The notes: generated by a model from the sequence alone, not told the origin. 64,000 nt of DNA from Pseudorasbora parva (GCF_024679245.1 NC_090178.1:24026703-24090702); one strand, 5' to 3'; numbered from the stretch's first letter, positions 14,586 through 28,041 are shown. Numbers and translations: made by a program.

Positions 14586-16490
14586 TTAAATGTTAGAGAT
14601 TTATGTATTTTAAAAAGCTATTCATGACTATATGTGTCTGATTATAAATTATATAATCTGATACTTTTTTTAAACTTTTTTTTTTAAAGAAATTTGGATT
14701 TTATATTATGGTTAGAACATACATTGGTAATACATTTTCTAGCAAAATAACCACATGTATATATTTTTAAGAAAATGTATTTTATTTCTGCTAAACAGGG
14801 ATAATACACTTTAAAATAAATGTAACAAAAATAAGTTATCCGGTTGCGTTAACAAAAAGAATCTTTTTTGAGAATCAACAACCTAAATTAAAATTTTAAT
14901 AAACGATGTAAGCATATTGGGTCATTTTATTTGTGATGACGCAGTGAATCATGCCAAATTATGTTATTTTTATGATTTATCAAAAAATGTTTTATGTAGC
15001 ATATACAATAATATTTTGGGTTTTTTAAACCAATGTCCTTTATTGTATCTACAATTTTTTTTAATTCAATAAACTCAAAATTTTAAGGCAATCAGGTAAC
15101 TTTTTTTAAGTTAAACCAACAAATATTTTTTACAGTGTAGCAGCTCTGCAGCACATCAGATATTTTCAGTAAAAGCTTCAGTTTTGACAGCTTCATTATA
15201 ATGGAAATGATACAGAGCATCCAGTTCAGACTTGCTGTTAGTGTTGTTGCTTTAGTGGAGCTCTTTTGCTGTTCCGTGCTGTAAACAGCCTGTGTGGAGG
15301 GTGACTAAGGGTTAGTTAGTCTCCATATGCCTTAATAGCGTCCCACAAACTGAGACTTTGGCAGGACTTGGATTTCTGTTTCGTCTGTGTTTTCGTTGTG
15401 AGTAGACTGCGTGCGTGCTCCTCCGGGTTTGAGCGTGTGTTTGTATAAAGGGTGATAATTGTGCTCATAGGTTTAGAGTTCGTGTGAGGTTTTAATGAGA
15501 AGAGCTCACAGGAAGCTGTCTGATTGAGTAATGGCTGCCGGCTTGGCATAAAAGCCTGGCACTGACAAACAACAAGACTCAGAAGGAAAGAGAGAGAGAA
15601 AAAGTGCCAAGAAAGTCTTCCATACACACACTCAGAGCCATGCACACTCCGTTTCCCTCTCTCTCGCTCTTACTCGACGCCTTCCTTCTCCTCCAAGAGA
15701 CTTAAATTCACCACTCCCCCACCCACACGCATTATTACATAGCCTGAAGGACAAAACGCAAATTTAATCAGTGATAAGCAGAACATAGGATCAGCACATC
15801 AAAAATATCCTGCACCTTTTCTGCTGATGCACCAAGATTCTTGCACCCACGGACTCCCACCTGCCCACCTGCAGCCTCAGGCTTTCCTGGACTGAACCGT
15901 TTGTGCTGGATTAAGTTTTAAGTGCCTTAATGTCTACGGTATCACAAGCAGTCAGAGTGTGTATGAATCATGTGTGAGTTTTAAACATTACCCTCATGCA
16001 ACTGTTAACTCATGCCCCTTAAGTGCTTTGGCAACATTTGGTCAGCTATGGTGCCAATGAAAAAAAGATTGGGATGCAAATGAGGATAGAGGAACAGAAA
16101 GATGGACTGTGAACAAAGTCTTGTGCTGCACACAACCGTAATGAATACTCACACTGCCGCATCAGCAGTAATAGAGTGTAACAAGGACAAAAAGAGGAAA
16201 TTAAATGGCATCAACAAAACTTTTTGGATTTGACAGTATGGCGAACACCTGGAAGAAAGGAACATTTTTAGAAACAATAAACTTTAGCAAGATAAAATCA
16301 TTTTATGGAAAACCATAGACCTTGACCTAAACTGATCAAGTATAATAATACAAACAATGAATCATCTTGGAGAGCGTTTCATCGTGTTGACTGTTGTAAC
16401 CAAGCACAACACGCAGTTTGAATGATGGATGGAGAATGACTGACAGCCGCAGCGGAGGCAATTATTTGCGTAAACTTGAATTAAGGGTTA
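14586..16490. other. upstream intergenic sequence
   Basis: Very AT-rich up to about 15100, then mixed. Nothing recognised beyond short CT tracts at 15655-15690. Confidence 0.45.
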
Positions 16491-16942
16491 GTTGACCCCA
16501 AAATTTAAATTATGTAATTTATTACTCATCCTCATGTCGTTCGACACCCGTAAGACCTTTGTTCACCTTTGAAACACAAATGAAGATGTGACGTCATTAC
16601 AACGTCCATCTCACTACAGTGGTTCTACAATAATTTTATGAAACGACGAGAATAGTTTTTGTACGCAAAAAACATATTCCCGTTACTTCAAAAAAAAAAA
16701 ATATATAAAAAATTGTAGAACCACTGTAGTGCTATGGATTTTGTAACGACGTCTTTAGTAACTTTTATGGGTCTTGAGAGAGGAAATTACAATGCGGCCA
16801 ATGGAGGCCTTTCTGAGCCATCGGATTTCAACAAAAATATCTTCATTTGTTTGAATGAATGGAGGTCTTATGGGTGTCGAAACGACATGAGGGTAAGCAA
16901 TTAATGAGCTAATTTTCATTTTTGGGTGAACTAACCCTTTAA
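16491..16942. mobile_element. TTAA-flanked MITE with GGGTTAGTTGACCC ends
   Basis: TTAA at 16491-16494 and 16939-16942. The ends are inverted: GGGTTAGTTGACCCCAAAAT and (inward) GGGTTAGTTCACCCAAAAAT. Contains the widespread motif ACTCATCCTCATGTCGTTCG and its inverse near the right end. About 450 bp, non-coding, with a foldback layout. Confidence 0.8.
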
Positions 16943-16950
16943 CAACTTAA

Positions 16951-17379
16951 AGCTACACTGTGTAACTTTTTAAGTTTATTCTTAGCTTAGTTCACTTAGT
17001 TCTTTCAAAAATATATGTGATCATTAATGTATATTTACTTCTTTCAAGTTATAAAGTATTCTCGTAAGTTTATAATATACCATTGAAAATTCATACGGGT
17101 GAGGGGTTCGAATGGAGGTCGCCATGTTGCCCCTCCATCTTGAAAGTACATTAGCCAAAGAGGGACATACCCGTAAATTCAAGCTTCGCATTTCACGTTT
17201 TAACACTCGATGGCACCGTGTCGAATGTGAAGAGGGGGATTGCCATGTTAATCTTGGACTAAATCGGCCACCGTAGGAGTTAAAACGAAATCAGAATTGA
17301 GAGGAACAGAAACTTTATTAATTGGATGGTCATATACCTTTACACCGCTAGATGGGGGGAAATATCACACAGTGTAGCT
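16951..17379. mobile_element. TTAA-flanked MITE with AGCTACACTGTGT ends
   Basis: TTAA at 16947-16950 and 17380-17383. Terminal inverted repeats AGCTACACTGTGTAAC and (inward) AGCTACACTGTGTGAT. 429 bp, no coding capacity; a piggyBac-like target preference is suggested by TTAA. It starts only 4 bp after the previous TTAA MITE. Confidence 0.8.
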
Positions 17380-17383
17380 TTAA

Positions 17384-17992
17384 ATATCCATTTGTACCTC
17401 ACATTAAACAATGGAAAAGCTTCAGAAAACGTGCTATATGATGCGCGAAAAGGTTATGCCTTTTTTAGGGCTTAACAATAACACAGAATAGTATACGCAC
17501 AATATCGAATTTGGATCGGTCCCATCTGACCGATATCCAATCTGGCAAAAATTGCAGTATTGGCCCGATACCCGATCTGAGTATCAAATCGCCTTATCCC
17601 TAGTCTGTACCTCTCCCATAGTCCCCTGTACAAACACTGGATACTGTTCATACATGAATACACACAGACTTGCGCATTTATGCGCACATAGCACAGTATA
17701 GTACAGAATGTACAGCACATCACAAAATAAGACTCATTCATTTAAAACGGCCCCTCGTGATCCGGTGAACACGCTCTGTGTGCCAGACAGATAAAGACTG
17801 ATCAGAAAGAAGCAGATGACCCAGAGAGCTTAGCAAAACACAACCAACTGTAGAAGTGAGACTGAAAGACAGTGAAGCTCACTGACTGACTGACTGTTTT
17901 GCTTTCTGAATGAGTGCTATTGTGGACTCTCCCCTGCCCTTTACCAAAATAACGATGTAGGATATGCATCTGCCAGCACGCACACGCTCGAG
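17384..17992. other. upstream sequence next to possible promoter
   Basis: No gene. Segment 17500-17600 (GATATCCAATCTGGC, CCCGATACCCGATCTGAGTA) resembles a repeat fragment also hinted at near 22970, but limits are unclear. Confidence 0.4.
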
Positions 17993-18001
17993 TATAAAAG
18001 G
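17993..18001 (+). promoter_or_regulatory. possible TATA box upstream of cadm4-like exon 1
   Basis: TATAAAAGG lies 1.3 kb upstream of the start codon, inside locally unique sequence with no recognised repeat. If used, transcription would start about 25-30 bp downstream and leave either a long 5' untranslated exon or an untranslated first exon spliced to the coding one. This is a motif match only; TATA-like sequences are frequent in AT-rich fish DNA. Confidence 0.25.
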
Positions 18002-19295
18002 GTTCTCCTCCCAAATTGTGTTTGTGCAGTTTCAAGAGAGGTTATACAAACATCAAGCAGATTACTCCAGGAGTTTTGGACTACAAATAGATGTGAAAGA
18101 AAAGAAACTAAGGGTGAAGGAATTAAAGGACTACCCACAAAAGGACAGCTCAAGAAAAAGAGAGAAGGCAGAAAGGAGAGGAGAGATGGATTAACTTTGA
18201 CCCGACTTTGGTGGAAGCAGGGAAGTTGCGTGACTCCTTCGGGGAAAATCGAATGGAATCAGGCAGTTACCTGAGGCTCAGATCTGGAGCTGTGCTCGCA
18301 CACAGCGAATATCAACCCTGCCAATCACTGTGTGTGTTAGTTTGGATCCTGGCTGTGCTCAGTATCACGCTGTGCTTAGAACACTAGTGTGATCCGCTGT
18401 TCCGGGCTTTAAGACATCTGTGCAGAGCTCTTTGTTAGGGATCAAGCAGGACTTCTGAGCCTACTGTACACGTTTTTCAGTGCTAAAGAGCAGAACTTCC
18501 ATTCCATGTTGGATTGGTTATAGAATTGCTTACAGAATACAAAACACAATCGTTTAGCTCCTGTATCCGTCGTTGAGCACATCCCTTTTTAAGTTGCGCA
18601 AATGGTTGTTTAATTTCTAAATACGAGTTTCGAATCTGGTGAAAACAGTTGGCAGACTAGACAGCGCGTTGATTTATGATCGTTTCAGCGAACCAGACTG
18701 TGTTTGCTGTATCACAGTGTCTTTCTGGCACAGAGGTGCGTGAAATGACGAGGTGAAACTCAGCAGGCTCTGCCTCATCACGAAAAGAAAGAAAAAAACA
18801 AACTCCCGAACACATACAAGGTGTGAGGAGAGAAAACAAGATATTCAGAAGCGAAAGCTTTTGTGGGATTCAAATCTGTGATGTGGTTAGCCGGCTACCG
18901 TTTCAGATATAAACACAACAGCCTTCTGCGTAACAACTATGTTATTATCTAAAAGGACTGCTCCATTAGTGCTTGTAACATTCAAGCTTTGTGTTTGAGT
19001 GCTAATAAGTGGTTTGACGGTAAAGTTAACTGTGGATGAGTTTCTCTTTATTCTCGAACGTGGAGATTGTTTTAATTAGCCGCCTTGGGTTGGTTATTAG
19101 CGCATGCGATATTAGTTGCTTGAGGATTAAAGCGCAGCCGCTAAAGTGATTTCGTTAACACCGCACTTAAGGAGCACTGGTGTTTAGTGTAGTAATTTTG
19201 CTGCGGTTTCAGCTGTCTGCTGTGTAGCGTGTGCTGAATTGTGCAGTCATCAGCCACAGAGGCCTCATTGATCAGCTACCGAGTCTCAATACACA
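18002..19295 (+). other. upstream / possible 5' untranslated region of cadm4-like gene
   Basis: No transposon or microsatellite is visible in this 1.3 kb, which contrasts with its repeat-rich surroundings. It is mixed in composition, with several CpG sites near 19080-19160. It may hold the promoter and 5' untranslated sequence. No conserved ORF is evident; short open frames here look like chance. Confidence 0.35.
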
Positions 19296-19377
19296 ATGAC
19301 ACCAGGCCAGCGATCTCTCCTCCTCCCCTCCACTCCATCCCTCCTGCTGCGATCACTCGTTCTGCTCTCCCTCTGCC
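19296..19377 (+). CDS. cadm4: cadm4-like exon 1: start codon and signal peptide
   Basis: First coding exon of a CADM4-like cell adhesion molecule, a type I membrane protein of the immunoglobulin superfamily that mediates calcium-independent cell-cell contact. It encodes 27 residues plus the first base of codon 28, starting MTPGQRSLLLPSTPSLLLRS and ending in a hydrophobic LVLLSLC stretch, a typical signal peptide. The donor GTGAGT follows directly at 19378. The exon ends in phase 1, which fits the acceptor at 32959: the junction codon reads CCG (Pro28) and the frame runs straight into the first Ig domain. The ATG is preceded by ACACA, an acceptable start context. The reading frame continues past the donor into the intron, so a longer ORF seen here is not the real end. 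The start is inferred from frame, hydrophobicity and splice phase; no transcript was available. Confidence 0.8.
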
Positions 19378-21045
19378 GTGAGTCGTCACATTTCTTGCCT
19401 TACTTCTCAATCTGTCTCGTTTCTCTCTGTAATTTCTCAGCACACCTTGAAATGAATCTTTCTCCTTCTGTCTGTAACCTTATGAAACTCGAAGCTATGC
19501 TTTCATTTCTCTTCATCTTTCTCATCTCGGTCTTGGACACTCTCCCCCTCTCTTTATTTTCGACAGTCCCCGTCTCCTCAGACACTTCTCTCTGTCCTTC
19601 TCTCTCACTACGCCTTAGAGGAAGATAATTTATGGGAAGGAGTGAAGAGATGCACATGTGAAGAGAAAAGAGGATACGGGGAGAGGAGAATGGAGGCAGA
19701 GAGAGTTGGCAGATTTATGATTGAGAGATCAGAGAGGAGTGTGGACCAAAGACAAAAAGATAATAGTGGTGTCATGCGTTTTTTCCCTTCTCTTTTTAAA
19801 ATGGGCACTATTGGAAGTCTTGACTCACTTGGTGCCTCAGGCAGGAAAATACATTCAAAAAGCAGAGTTTTTTTGTTTGTTGTTGTTGTTTTTTTACAAA
19901 TTGCCAGTTGAATATGTAAATGCTAGATACAATAGAGATTGTTTAGCATTCAAAGGAACCGGTTTCCAATCCCGACCAAATAAGCTCTTGACATAAAGCA
20001 ACCAAAATTGCAGCAGGGCTTGACAGCTATCGATCAACCCGCATTTTCATTGTATGGAAAAGATGCGACATTTCGATAATGACTCCTTTTGTGTTCAAGC
20101 AGAAAAAAAAAGGAGCGACGTGAGGGTGGGTAGATGATGACAGAATTTGTTGTACTTGATCGGATTGACCAACTTTAAACTGCTGAAAAAGTTTTAGACA
20201 AACGCTTTGCTTTTTAAAAAACTAACCAGATAATGATTTTAAGAGGTTTAATTGTAAACATGTACTTTTTTCACATTTTTATTTTAGATTACCTTTACCA
20301 ACACCAATTAGTTAATAACACTGTTAAATGTCATCTTAAAGTCCATTAAAACTCTTTTTTGATGACCAAAATGACATTTAAACGTTTTTTTTTTTATTTT
20401 CATAAAAAGATGCATGCCTTGAAATGGCTTGAATATAAGTCAACACCATTGTTTCGTTTAGTATATGCGGAACCATGAATATGTAAATGAGCCCTGCATC
20501 CACTCACTCACACCAGCTCAGAGACTCACTCGGTCAACTTCTACTCAAGTTACTGTAGTAACAATGATATAGTTCTTTAAAAATATCGGACACATAACGG
20601 TAATTAATATGATTAGCCTTTTGCTTGACTACATTAATATTGTGTTGCTAATGTTACACAAACCTAGTTTCCGTTCGCCATCCCAAAAAGCCCTTTTTGT
20701 TTAATTTGTCCATAGAACATGTTGAAAAGTAACTGACACTACTGGAACTTCACATGAGACTGGTTCTATGGACAGATTAAAAAAAAAAAAGAAGAAGTTT
20801 TTTTGGCAGCAAACACTTAAGATGGGTTTGGTGCAGACAGGGATAATGAAATACCCCATGTGTAAAATGAATAACTGCTGTGTCGGTTATGCTGTGGGCC
20901 TAATTTTCTTCCAAAGGTCCTGGACGTCTTGTTTAGATACATTGCATCTTGTTTTCGATCAAAATCTGACAGCCCTGTGCTAGAAATCGTATAATGGGCT
21001 ATGTCAAAATCAAAACAAAAATGGGCCACTGAGCACAAAACCAAG

Positions 21046-21320
21046 CATCTGCAATGGCCATCCCAGTCCCTGACCTTAACTCAATAGAAAGTGAGTGTGC
21101 TGAACTGAAGAGAAGAAGCACCAATGAGGATCTGGTTATCTGAAGAATCTGGAGAAATTGGAGAAATTCTGTATGGAGGAATTGTCTCTGATATCATGTC
21201 AGGTGTTCTCCAAACTCATCAGGCATTATAGGAGAAGATTCAGAGCTGTTTTAGAGAAAAACTTTTATTTCATAATGTGATTTACCCCCTTCACTTTAAA
21301 TTATTTTACTTCAATAAAAG
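21046..21320 (+). mobile_element. 3' fragment of a Tc1-like transposon
   Basis: Frames in + orientation give degraded Tc1 C-terminal sequence: SLTLTQ then, after frame repair by eye, ESECAELKRRSTNEDLVI and similar pieces, followed by GTGATTTACCCCCTTCACTT and AATAAAAGG-type element tail. Highly decayed; limits approximate. Confidence 0.45.
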
Positions 21321-23571
21321 GTTTGATTTTTGCAAATTTATCATACCAACAGAACAATATACCGGGATAACCTGGCTTCTCTTGAGACTCCCCTGCTTCA
21401 CAGCATAGTATGACGATTTGTTAAAGCCCACCAGCAAGGTAGTTTGTGACGTAAGAAACACTGGTGATTTCTTAGTGTTTTTGAAGACTGTCTTTGGTTC
21501 ACTGGACTTTTAAAAAGAAAATACTCAGGCAATGGTGTGGACTTATGAATTTGCATATGGTTTGTTTTAAAACATTCAAAACACCACAGACATATAAACA
21601 ACATTAAAAACTTGACTTTCTTTAAGACAATCTCATTTTTGCTTGCATTTATAACAATTTATTTATTTTAGACAAAGTAGTACATCGTTCTAATATCAGC
21701 CATTTATTGTTAATCATCATAACATTTAATCATTATTTTCTGGTAATTATCTTTTTAATGTCACAATTTCAATATCATGAAGCCCTTGAAATATTTCAGA
21801 TTATTCTAGCCCATTAATCAAATACAATTTTGACATTGGCATGTGAACTCCTTTGTGCAGACAGTCAGATGTTCTTCAATTGTCCAGATTTAGACTGCTG
21901 CCCTATTTGGACAGTAATTGTTTCTGATGGGGACATCTGTAGAAATAAATTTCCATGGCTCCACAGTGATAAAACGGATGCAATTTGGATGACGATTTAT
22001 TCACCATGGAGGAGTGAGTTCTCAAGTGTTCAGTTGTATGTTCAACAAGAATTTAATAATAGGAAAATAATTTCCTGTTTGTTTAAATGTCCTATTTAGT
22101 AATTGGAAAATTGATGCACTATACGGATTAAATGGGTTTCTTGCATTTTATCTGCAAAATTATGGATGTCATTTTAAGAAATGTGGAAATTAGAAAAATC
22201 TCTTTCTGTTAGGCAAACATTTGACTACTTGATCGACTAGTAAAATGATTAGTCCTGCAAGCCTTCATTTATGTAAATATAACTTGTGTAACTCATTAGA
22301 TGAAAGTCTGCAGAGAGGAAGGGGATGATGCCCTTTGAGAAACAGAAGAGTAATGGCATGTGGAAAACTTGAGCAGAGAACAGGCGGTCTTGTAGAAAGA
22401 TAGGAAGAGAGAAGAGTGGTAAAACGAGCCTGCAGTTGAGAGGGAATTGTTAATAGAACCATTAAAATGATCAGAACACTGGGGAGGAAGGAAAAGGCAG
22501 TGTAACAGTGAGGAGAACGGGACGAAACGCGTAAGAATACAGGCTCTGTAGGGACGCAGAAAGGCAGGAATGAAAGGAGGAGATATGACAGTGGCTTTAT
22601 GGAGGATAACCTCTAATTCACTCAGGGACTTTTGAAGTTAAAGAGAACACGCATTCAAGAGAAACCTCAAGGAAAACCGAGATTGGCCATTTTATGGTGT
22701 AATTGCAGTTTTTCCCTGAGTATGTGCACTTGTAGCTCTGCAAGATCATTGTTTTTCCTGTTCTCGGTGACTCACTAGCTCAGGTTGAGATGACAGTCTG
22801 TCTATACTTCAGACTTCCCTCTGTGTTTTCCTCTGCCTGTATTTTAATACAGCGCTGGTCCTCATTGCCCGCAAGAACAACAGTCTACAGTCCATGCTGA
22901 AAGTCTAATTCAAACTTGAAATAAAGATGTAAAATGAATAGGAAAATCTAGGGATGCACAATATATTGGTTATCTGTCGATATTTGTTGTTTTCTCCTCA
23001 TTTATTGGTATTGGCAGATATTTCATTTTAAATGCTCATTTCTAATGCTAACTTAAAGCTAATCTTTAAAACACTAACAATACTGAAAATATTTTTTTCA
23101 TGCTGTACATTATAATGTTGTGATATCTACATTCCCTTAGCGTTAAGAACTAAAATCTGTTATTTGTCGTATAGATGTTTGCCTTTTATTAGTCATCGGC
23201 GGTAACATAAAAGTAATTATCAGCTTATTATCGACTAGAATTTCTACATCTCAGTGAATCCATTGAAGCAGAAGATCTTGAGATCATTCTGGAGGTCATG
23301 ACCATCAGGTTTTATACAATCTTGTGGAGTTCATGCAGCCCGAGTGCTGCTGTCATTAAAGCCAAAGTGGGTCATACAAATAATAAGACTTTTTAAAGTC
23401 ATTAAATTCATTTTTCAATTCAACATTTCACTCAAACCATTATGCTGGTAATATAATTTGTAGTGGAAAAGTATTAAATTAGAAAAATGCTAAATAGAAG
23501 CAATTTCAGTGGTCTTAGGCATTTGAACCCTGCATCATAATCTCAGCAACAAAAAGCCATTCTCTGCAACA

Positions 23572-23674
<103 letters not shown>

Positions 23675-24822
23675 AGAATGGGTCTTTAGCTTTGGCAGAA
23701 TATGCTGTTATATAATTCTCGCCAATAAAGCATTTTTTTTTCTTTGCAGTTGAATGCGAGATGCTGCTGGGTATGTGAGCCAGGGTGGCAGGATGAGTGT
23801 GTGTATGTGAGGAATTATGAAGGTCTGGATTTCTGCGCTGGCCGTAGGCTAACTCTCCAAGGCTAGCCTAGTGTAATTGCCCTGTAAATTTCCCGTAAGC
23901 CCCCTTTGTTATGCCCGACTGTAAATGTCTTTGCAGCGCCTCGGAACAGAATGTCAGGAACACGCGGGGGTCTCCGCACTGCTCTGAAAACGCAGAAATG
24001 TCTGCTCACATAAAGAAACCGATGATATCAGGGGCAAAATAAATGGATGGTTTGAGGGTGAAAGAGAGGGATGAAATGGAGTGAAGAGAGAGTGATATGA
24101 GTGAAATATGGTGATAGAACAGGAGTGTAAAACATGAAGGTCAAAAGAAAGAGAGCGCAGCGGTTGCAGCGTGAGGAAGAGATAATGGTGAACAGGAGCG
24201 AGAATTTACTGATGGAACGATGGAACCAGGAACAAAAAAATAAATAAATCATAAACAGACAATGAAATGGAGGAAAAAAAATGTTTGGAGCTTCAGGATA
24301 CAAATTAAAAGTAAACCCTTTTAAAACTAACCAATTATTTTCTTTTTTAGATTACTTAATGAAAATTGTCACAATTTCCTTTAATTAACCTTTATGACTT
24401 ACTGTGAAATCAAATTATGACATTTTGACGGATGCCTGAGATCTAAGCAACAGGACACCTCATTAAATTTAATTTGGACCCCCCCAAAAAAAATACTTTT
24501 TTAAAATCATCTTTTATCTCAAAACGCAAAAATTGGTGAACTATCACTTCAAGTCAACGCAAAAGAGTGGGAAAAAATGAGTTTGTTGAGTGTTTGAGTT
24601 TGTTCCCCTTTGAAAATGACCAGTTAGTCGGTTTGCTCTTTGCTCTGTGACATTCTCATAATAATGAAGCACTTAATATAGAACAGATTAAAGAAAATGA
24701 AGGAAACGATTAGCATTAATAAATAAACTTGAAACAGTAACTTTTTGCTGATGTTGTTGTTTTGGACTTATACTGACACCTAGTGGTGTGGATGAAGCAA
24801 ATTTCACAAGTAAAGCCCTCTT

Positions 24823-25740
24823 CGAGGGCCACTGTCCTGCAGAGTTTAATTCCAACTTTGATCAAACTCACCTACCTGTAGTTTTCTAGTAATCCTGAAG
24901 AGCTTAATTAACTGGCTCAGGTGTGTTTGATTAGGGTTGGAGCTAAACTGTTGCTGCGTCCCAATTCGCCTACTTATACTATGTCCTAAAAGTATGTACT
25001 CTTTTTGTGAAGAAAAAGTATATACTTTTGAGTGTGTAGCAGAAAAGTATGCAAGCTTCGGGACATACTACTTCGCCGTCTTTAACGGACTCTGTCGCTT
25101 AGTTACGTGCATCCCGTCACCGTTTATCTGCCCTGTCAATCATCGTCAGATTCGTCACAGTTCAAATCCTTCACATTCAGTTTTATCTCCTATCGTAGCG
25201 GAGAGAAATGTAGCCGCACGTTGATCTGCCATTTGTGGATCTTTAATGCAGAGACTCTCCTCATGTGTTTGCAGTTTAAATATAATGATGCATTTAAAAG
25301 TTAATGGTCAAACGTGTCATTACAAAATTTCACAATGCTGCTGCAGGTGAAATATAATGTGGACAACACTGAATAAATATATATTTGTCAGGTTAAATAT
25401 TGATAGTTGGTCACTCAAACCCCTTTATCTAAACTTCTCTACTTAACCGTCGAACTCGCACATCCTTCATGTTTGTAGTTTATTAACGCTTTTTATCCGC
25501 GTTTGTAGTTCTAATCGAATCCTCGTCCAACTCGCAATGGGTTGTGGGCAATATCAGCCGTAAGAGTGCCCATCGATCCATACTGTGAATTCGGACCGGA
25601 AATAGTAAACCATCCGGGAATCTTTGGAATACTCTTTTCAACATACTACGATTTGGGACATACTAATTCTATTTTCGAACACTATTTAGGATGGATAGTA
25701 TGAGAATTGGGACGCAGGGTGTGCAGGACAGTGGCCCTCG
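24823..25740. mobile_element. outer MITE with 19-bp perfect inverted ends, carrying a nested MITE
   Basis: Left end CGAGGGCCACTGTCCTGCA (24823-24841) is the exact reverse complement of the right end at 25722-25740. The interior left part (AAACTCACCTACCTGTAGTT, GGTGTGTTTGATTAGGGTTG) recurs at about 41765-41870. A second element is inserted near the right end (24953-25717). Confidence 0.75.
24953..25717 (+). mobile_element. MITE with GCTGCGTCCCAATTCG ends (copy 1)
   Basis: Begins GCTGCGTCCCAATTCGCC and ends GAATTGGGACGCAG, inverted. The interior includes AAAAGTATGTACTCTTTTTG and AGATCAACGTGCGGC-type (inverse) segments, shared with an inverted, shorter copy at 41368-41738. Non-coding. Confidence 0.75.
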
Positions 25741-25781
25741 AGGACCAGGGTTGAGAATCCCTGCATTAGAGGCTGCAGGAC

Positions 25782-26396
25782 TAAGACCCTGTCCACACGG
25801 AGACGTGCTTAGCTGTATATTATGTACACATTTTGTACCATATCACCGTTTCGTCCACATGGATCCGGCGTTTTGGAAGCATAAATCCGATATTTTCTGA
25901 AGCCGGGTCCCAGAGTGGATATATCTGAAAACGACAATCTTACGTTTTTGTGTGTACAGCCCACCCGTATATTTTATAAAACGGTGATCTCATCACACTA
26001 CGTTTGGCACGGTGAAAGACTTAAGGGATACAACTACGGGCACTGGGCTTGCGCACATCAATATTGCGTAATTTAATTACAGTATTTGCATTATTATAAG
26101 GGTAGGTGTAGGTGTAGGCGTTAATAAAACAGTAAAGCAAATGCATTCATTGTTATTTTATTGTGAGATTTTGCCTCACCACCTATCAGTGCTATACCCC
26201 TTCTTCCCACAACTCTTCTTCTCCGTTTTTAGTGTATTTCTGTGGCAGAATTACAGCGCCACACACTGGCCTGGCATGTATGCTACATAGTTTTGAGTCG
26301 TTTTCATTGCTCTCGTGTGTACGTAGATATTTCTTGAAATGAGGAGTAAAAAAATCAGATTGGGAAAGCTCTGGCTTTGTGTGGACGTGGCCTAAA
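25782..26396. mobile_element. MITE with CTGTCCACAC / GTGTGGACG ends
   Basis: Left TAAGACCCTGTCCACACGG and right (inward) TTTAGGCCACGTCCACACAA form imperfect inverted repeats. About 615 bp with no coding capacity. No target duplication was identified. Confidence 0.55.
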
Positions 26397-28032
26397 ATGA
26401 GTATTATTTAGCTGGTCATGTGATCTCAAAATGTTGGCTCATAGATAAATTTACTCCATATGAAATAAAAAAAAAGATTATCAGGCAACTAAAATGTCAG
26501 GAGTAGGCCATTTTTCTCCGTCTGTTTAGTTCCTTTGTGTAAAACTATTTAATGAGGGGAAAAATGACAGTGAACTTTCAATCTAAATAGCCAATTATTA
26601 CAATGATGGCAGATTTTAGGTCACTGCAGTTTGACATTTCCAGTTCAGGCAAGACATTTACTTAAAATAATTAGGTGGAATAATTAAGTAAATGCATTCA
26701 AGGAAGCCATTTGCATGTCCTTCATTATGTTTTAAGTTCAACAAACTCTTCATTTTGTACAGTTCAGGTTTAGAATAAGAATGCTGACAAGAGAGAGAAT
26801 ATAGAAAAGCAAGAACATGGATGTAATTAGACGAGTGGAACAAAGAGACAAGAGATGGATGTTCAGTCCATTTTCTCCTCTGTTCGCTTTTTGCGTGTCC
26901 TTTTCACTCCCGCCTTCCCTTTTTTCCCCCGCTCCTTCTCTCTCGCCCGCCCGGACAAAGCTGGATGATTATACTGCGAGCCTGAGCTGCAGAACAAATC
27001 ACATTTCTGAAGGGGAGCGATGGAAATAAACAGGCCCCTTGCTGGAGAGATAGCACAGAGAAACACGAAAAAGAGATGGTGAGGAATTCATGGTCGGAAG
27101 ATAAAGAGGAGGAAAGTTAAGGAAATGTAAAGTAGGGGAGAGACAGAGGAAAAGTTAAGGAAGGTTACATGGAAAAAAACGAACAATTGATGAATGAAGC
27201 CAGTTACGGAGGAAAAGGGAGCTTAGTGTGAGGGTTATGGGGCTAAAGACAAGAAAAGCAAGGGGAAAAGAAGGAAAGAGACGGGGTTTGATGTTAAAGA
27301 GAAGGTTGGGGAGCCTGTGTAGGTGTGAAAGTGAAAGGGAATGAGATTAGTGAGGAAAAGCAGGCGGAAGGAGAGGGAATTATGAGTTTTAGAGAGGAGC
27401 AGAAAACGACTAAAAGAAAAGAACGGAGAAAAGAAGGGCAGGGGATAGAAATATGCCGGATTGGAGAAGAGACACCTTGTTCTGCTGAGGGAAACGGAAC
27501 TGCATGGGGAAGACCAGGAACAAACGAGTGACAGATAGAGATAAAAAAAGAAGAGCGGGGATTTGCTAGGGATTATGTGTTATTTATGGTGTGATGGGTT
27601 TTTTAAACTGCGGATGATTGGCAGAGAGCAAGATTCTTTAGAGATGGTTTTAATTTTAGACCAGGAAGTGAAAGAAAGAGATATACTGTATAAAGATAGA
27701 CGTATGAAATCTCAGTCCGTCAGCTTTTCTATCAAAGCTGCTCGCTTACTGATGATCTGAAACATCACAGCCAGAGGTTAGGTGACTTCTGGGCTCTGGC
27801 TTCATGTTGTGCAGCATTATGGCTGGAAAAACATAACACGGGGACAAGTGACTCATGAGTTACGAAGATATCAGGTGCTCACAGTGCAGCAGAAAGACTG
27901 AAGTGAAATTGGATTAAAGGACAGAATCAAAGGACGTCTTAACATCTCGACAGTTCTAGTTTTGTTAAACTTCCTCTGCCTGCTTGTCTGTTAAGTCAGT
28001 AATGTGTTATGCATGTCAGTAATGTGTCACAC

Positions 28033-28041
<9 letters not shown>

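Noticed and set aside
19296..19628. Single-exon reading of the whole 110-codon ORF at exon 1
   Set aside because: Sequence after residue 27 is CT-rich intron; a good donor at 19378 and phase match to 32959 explain it better.
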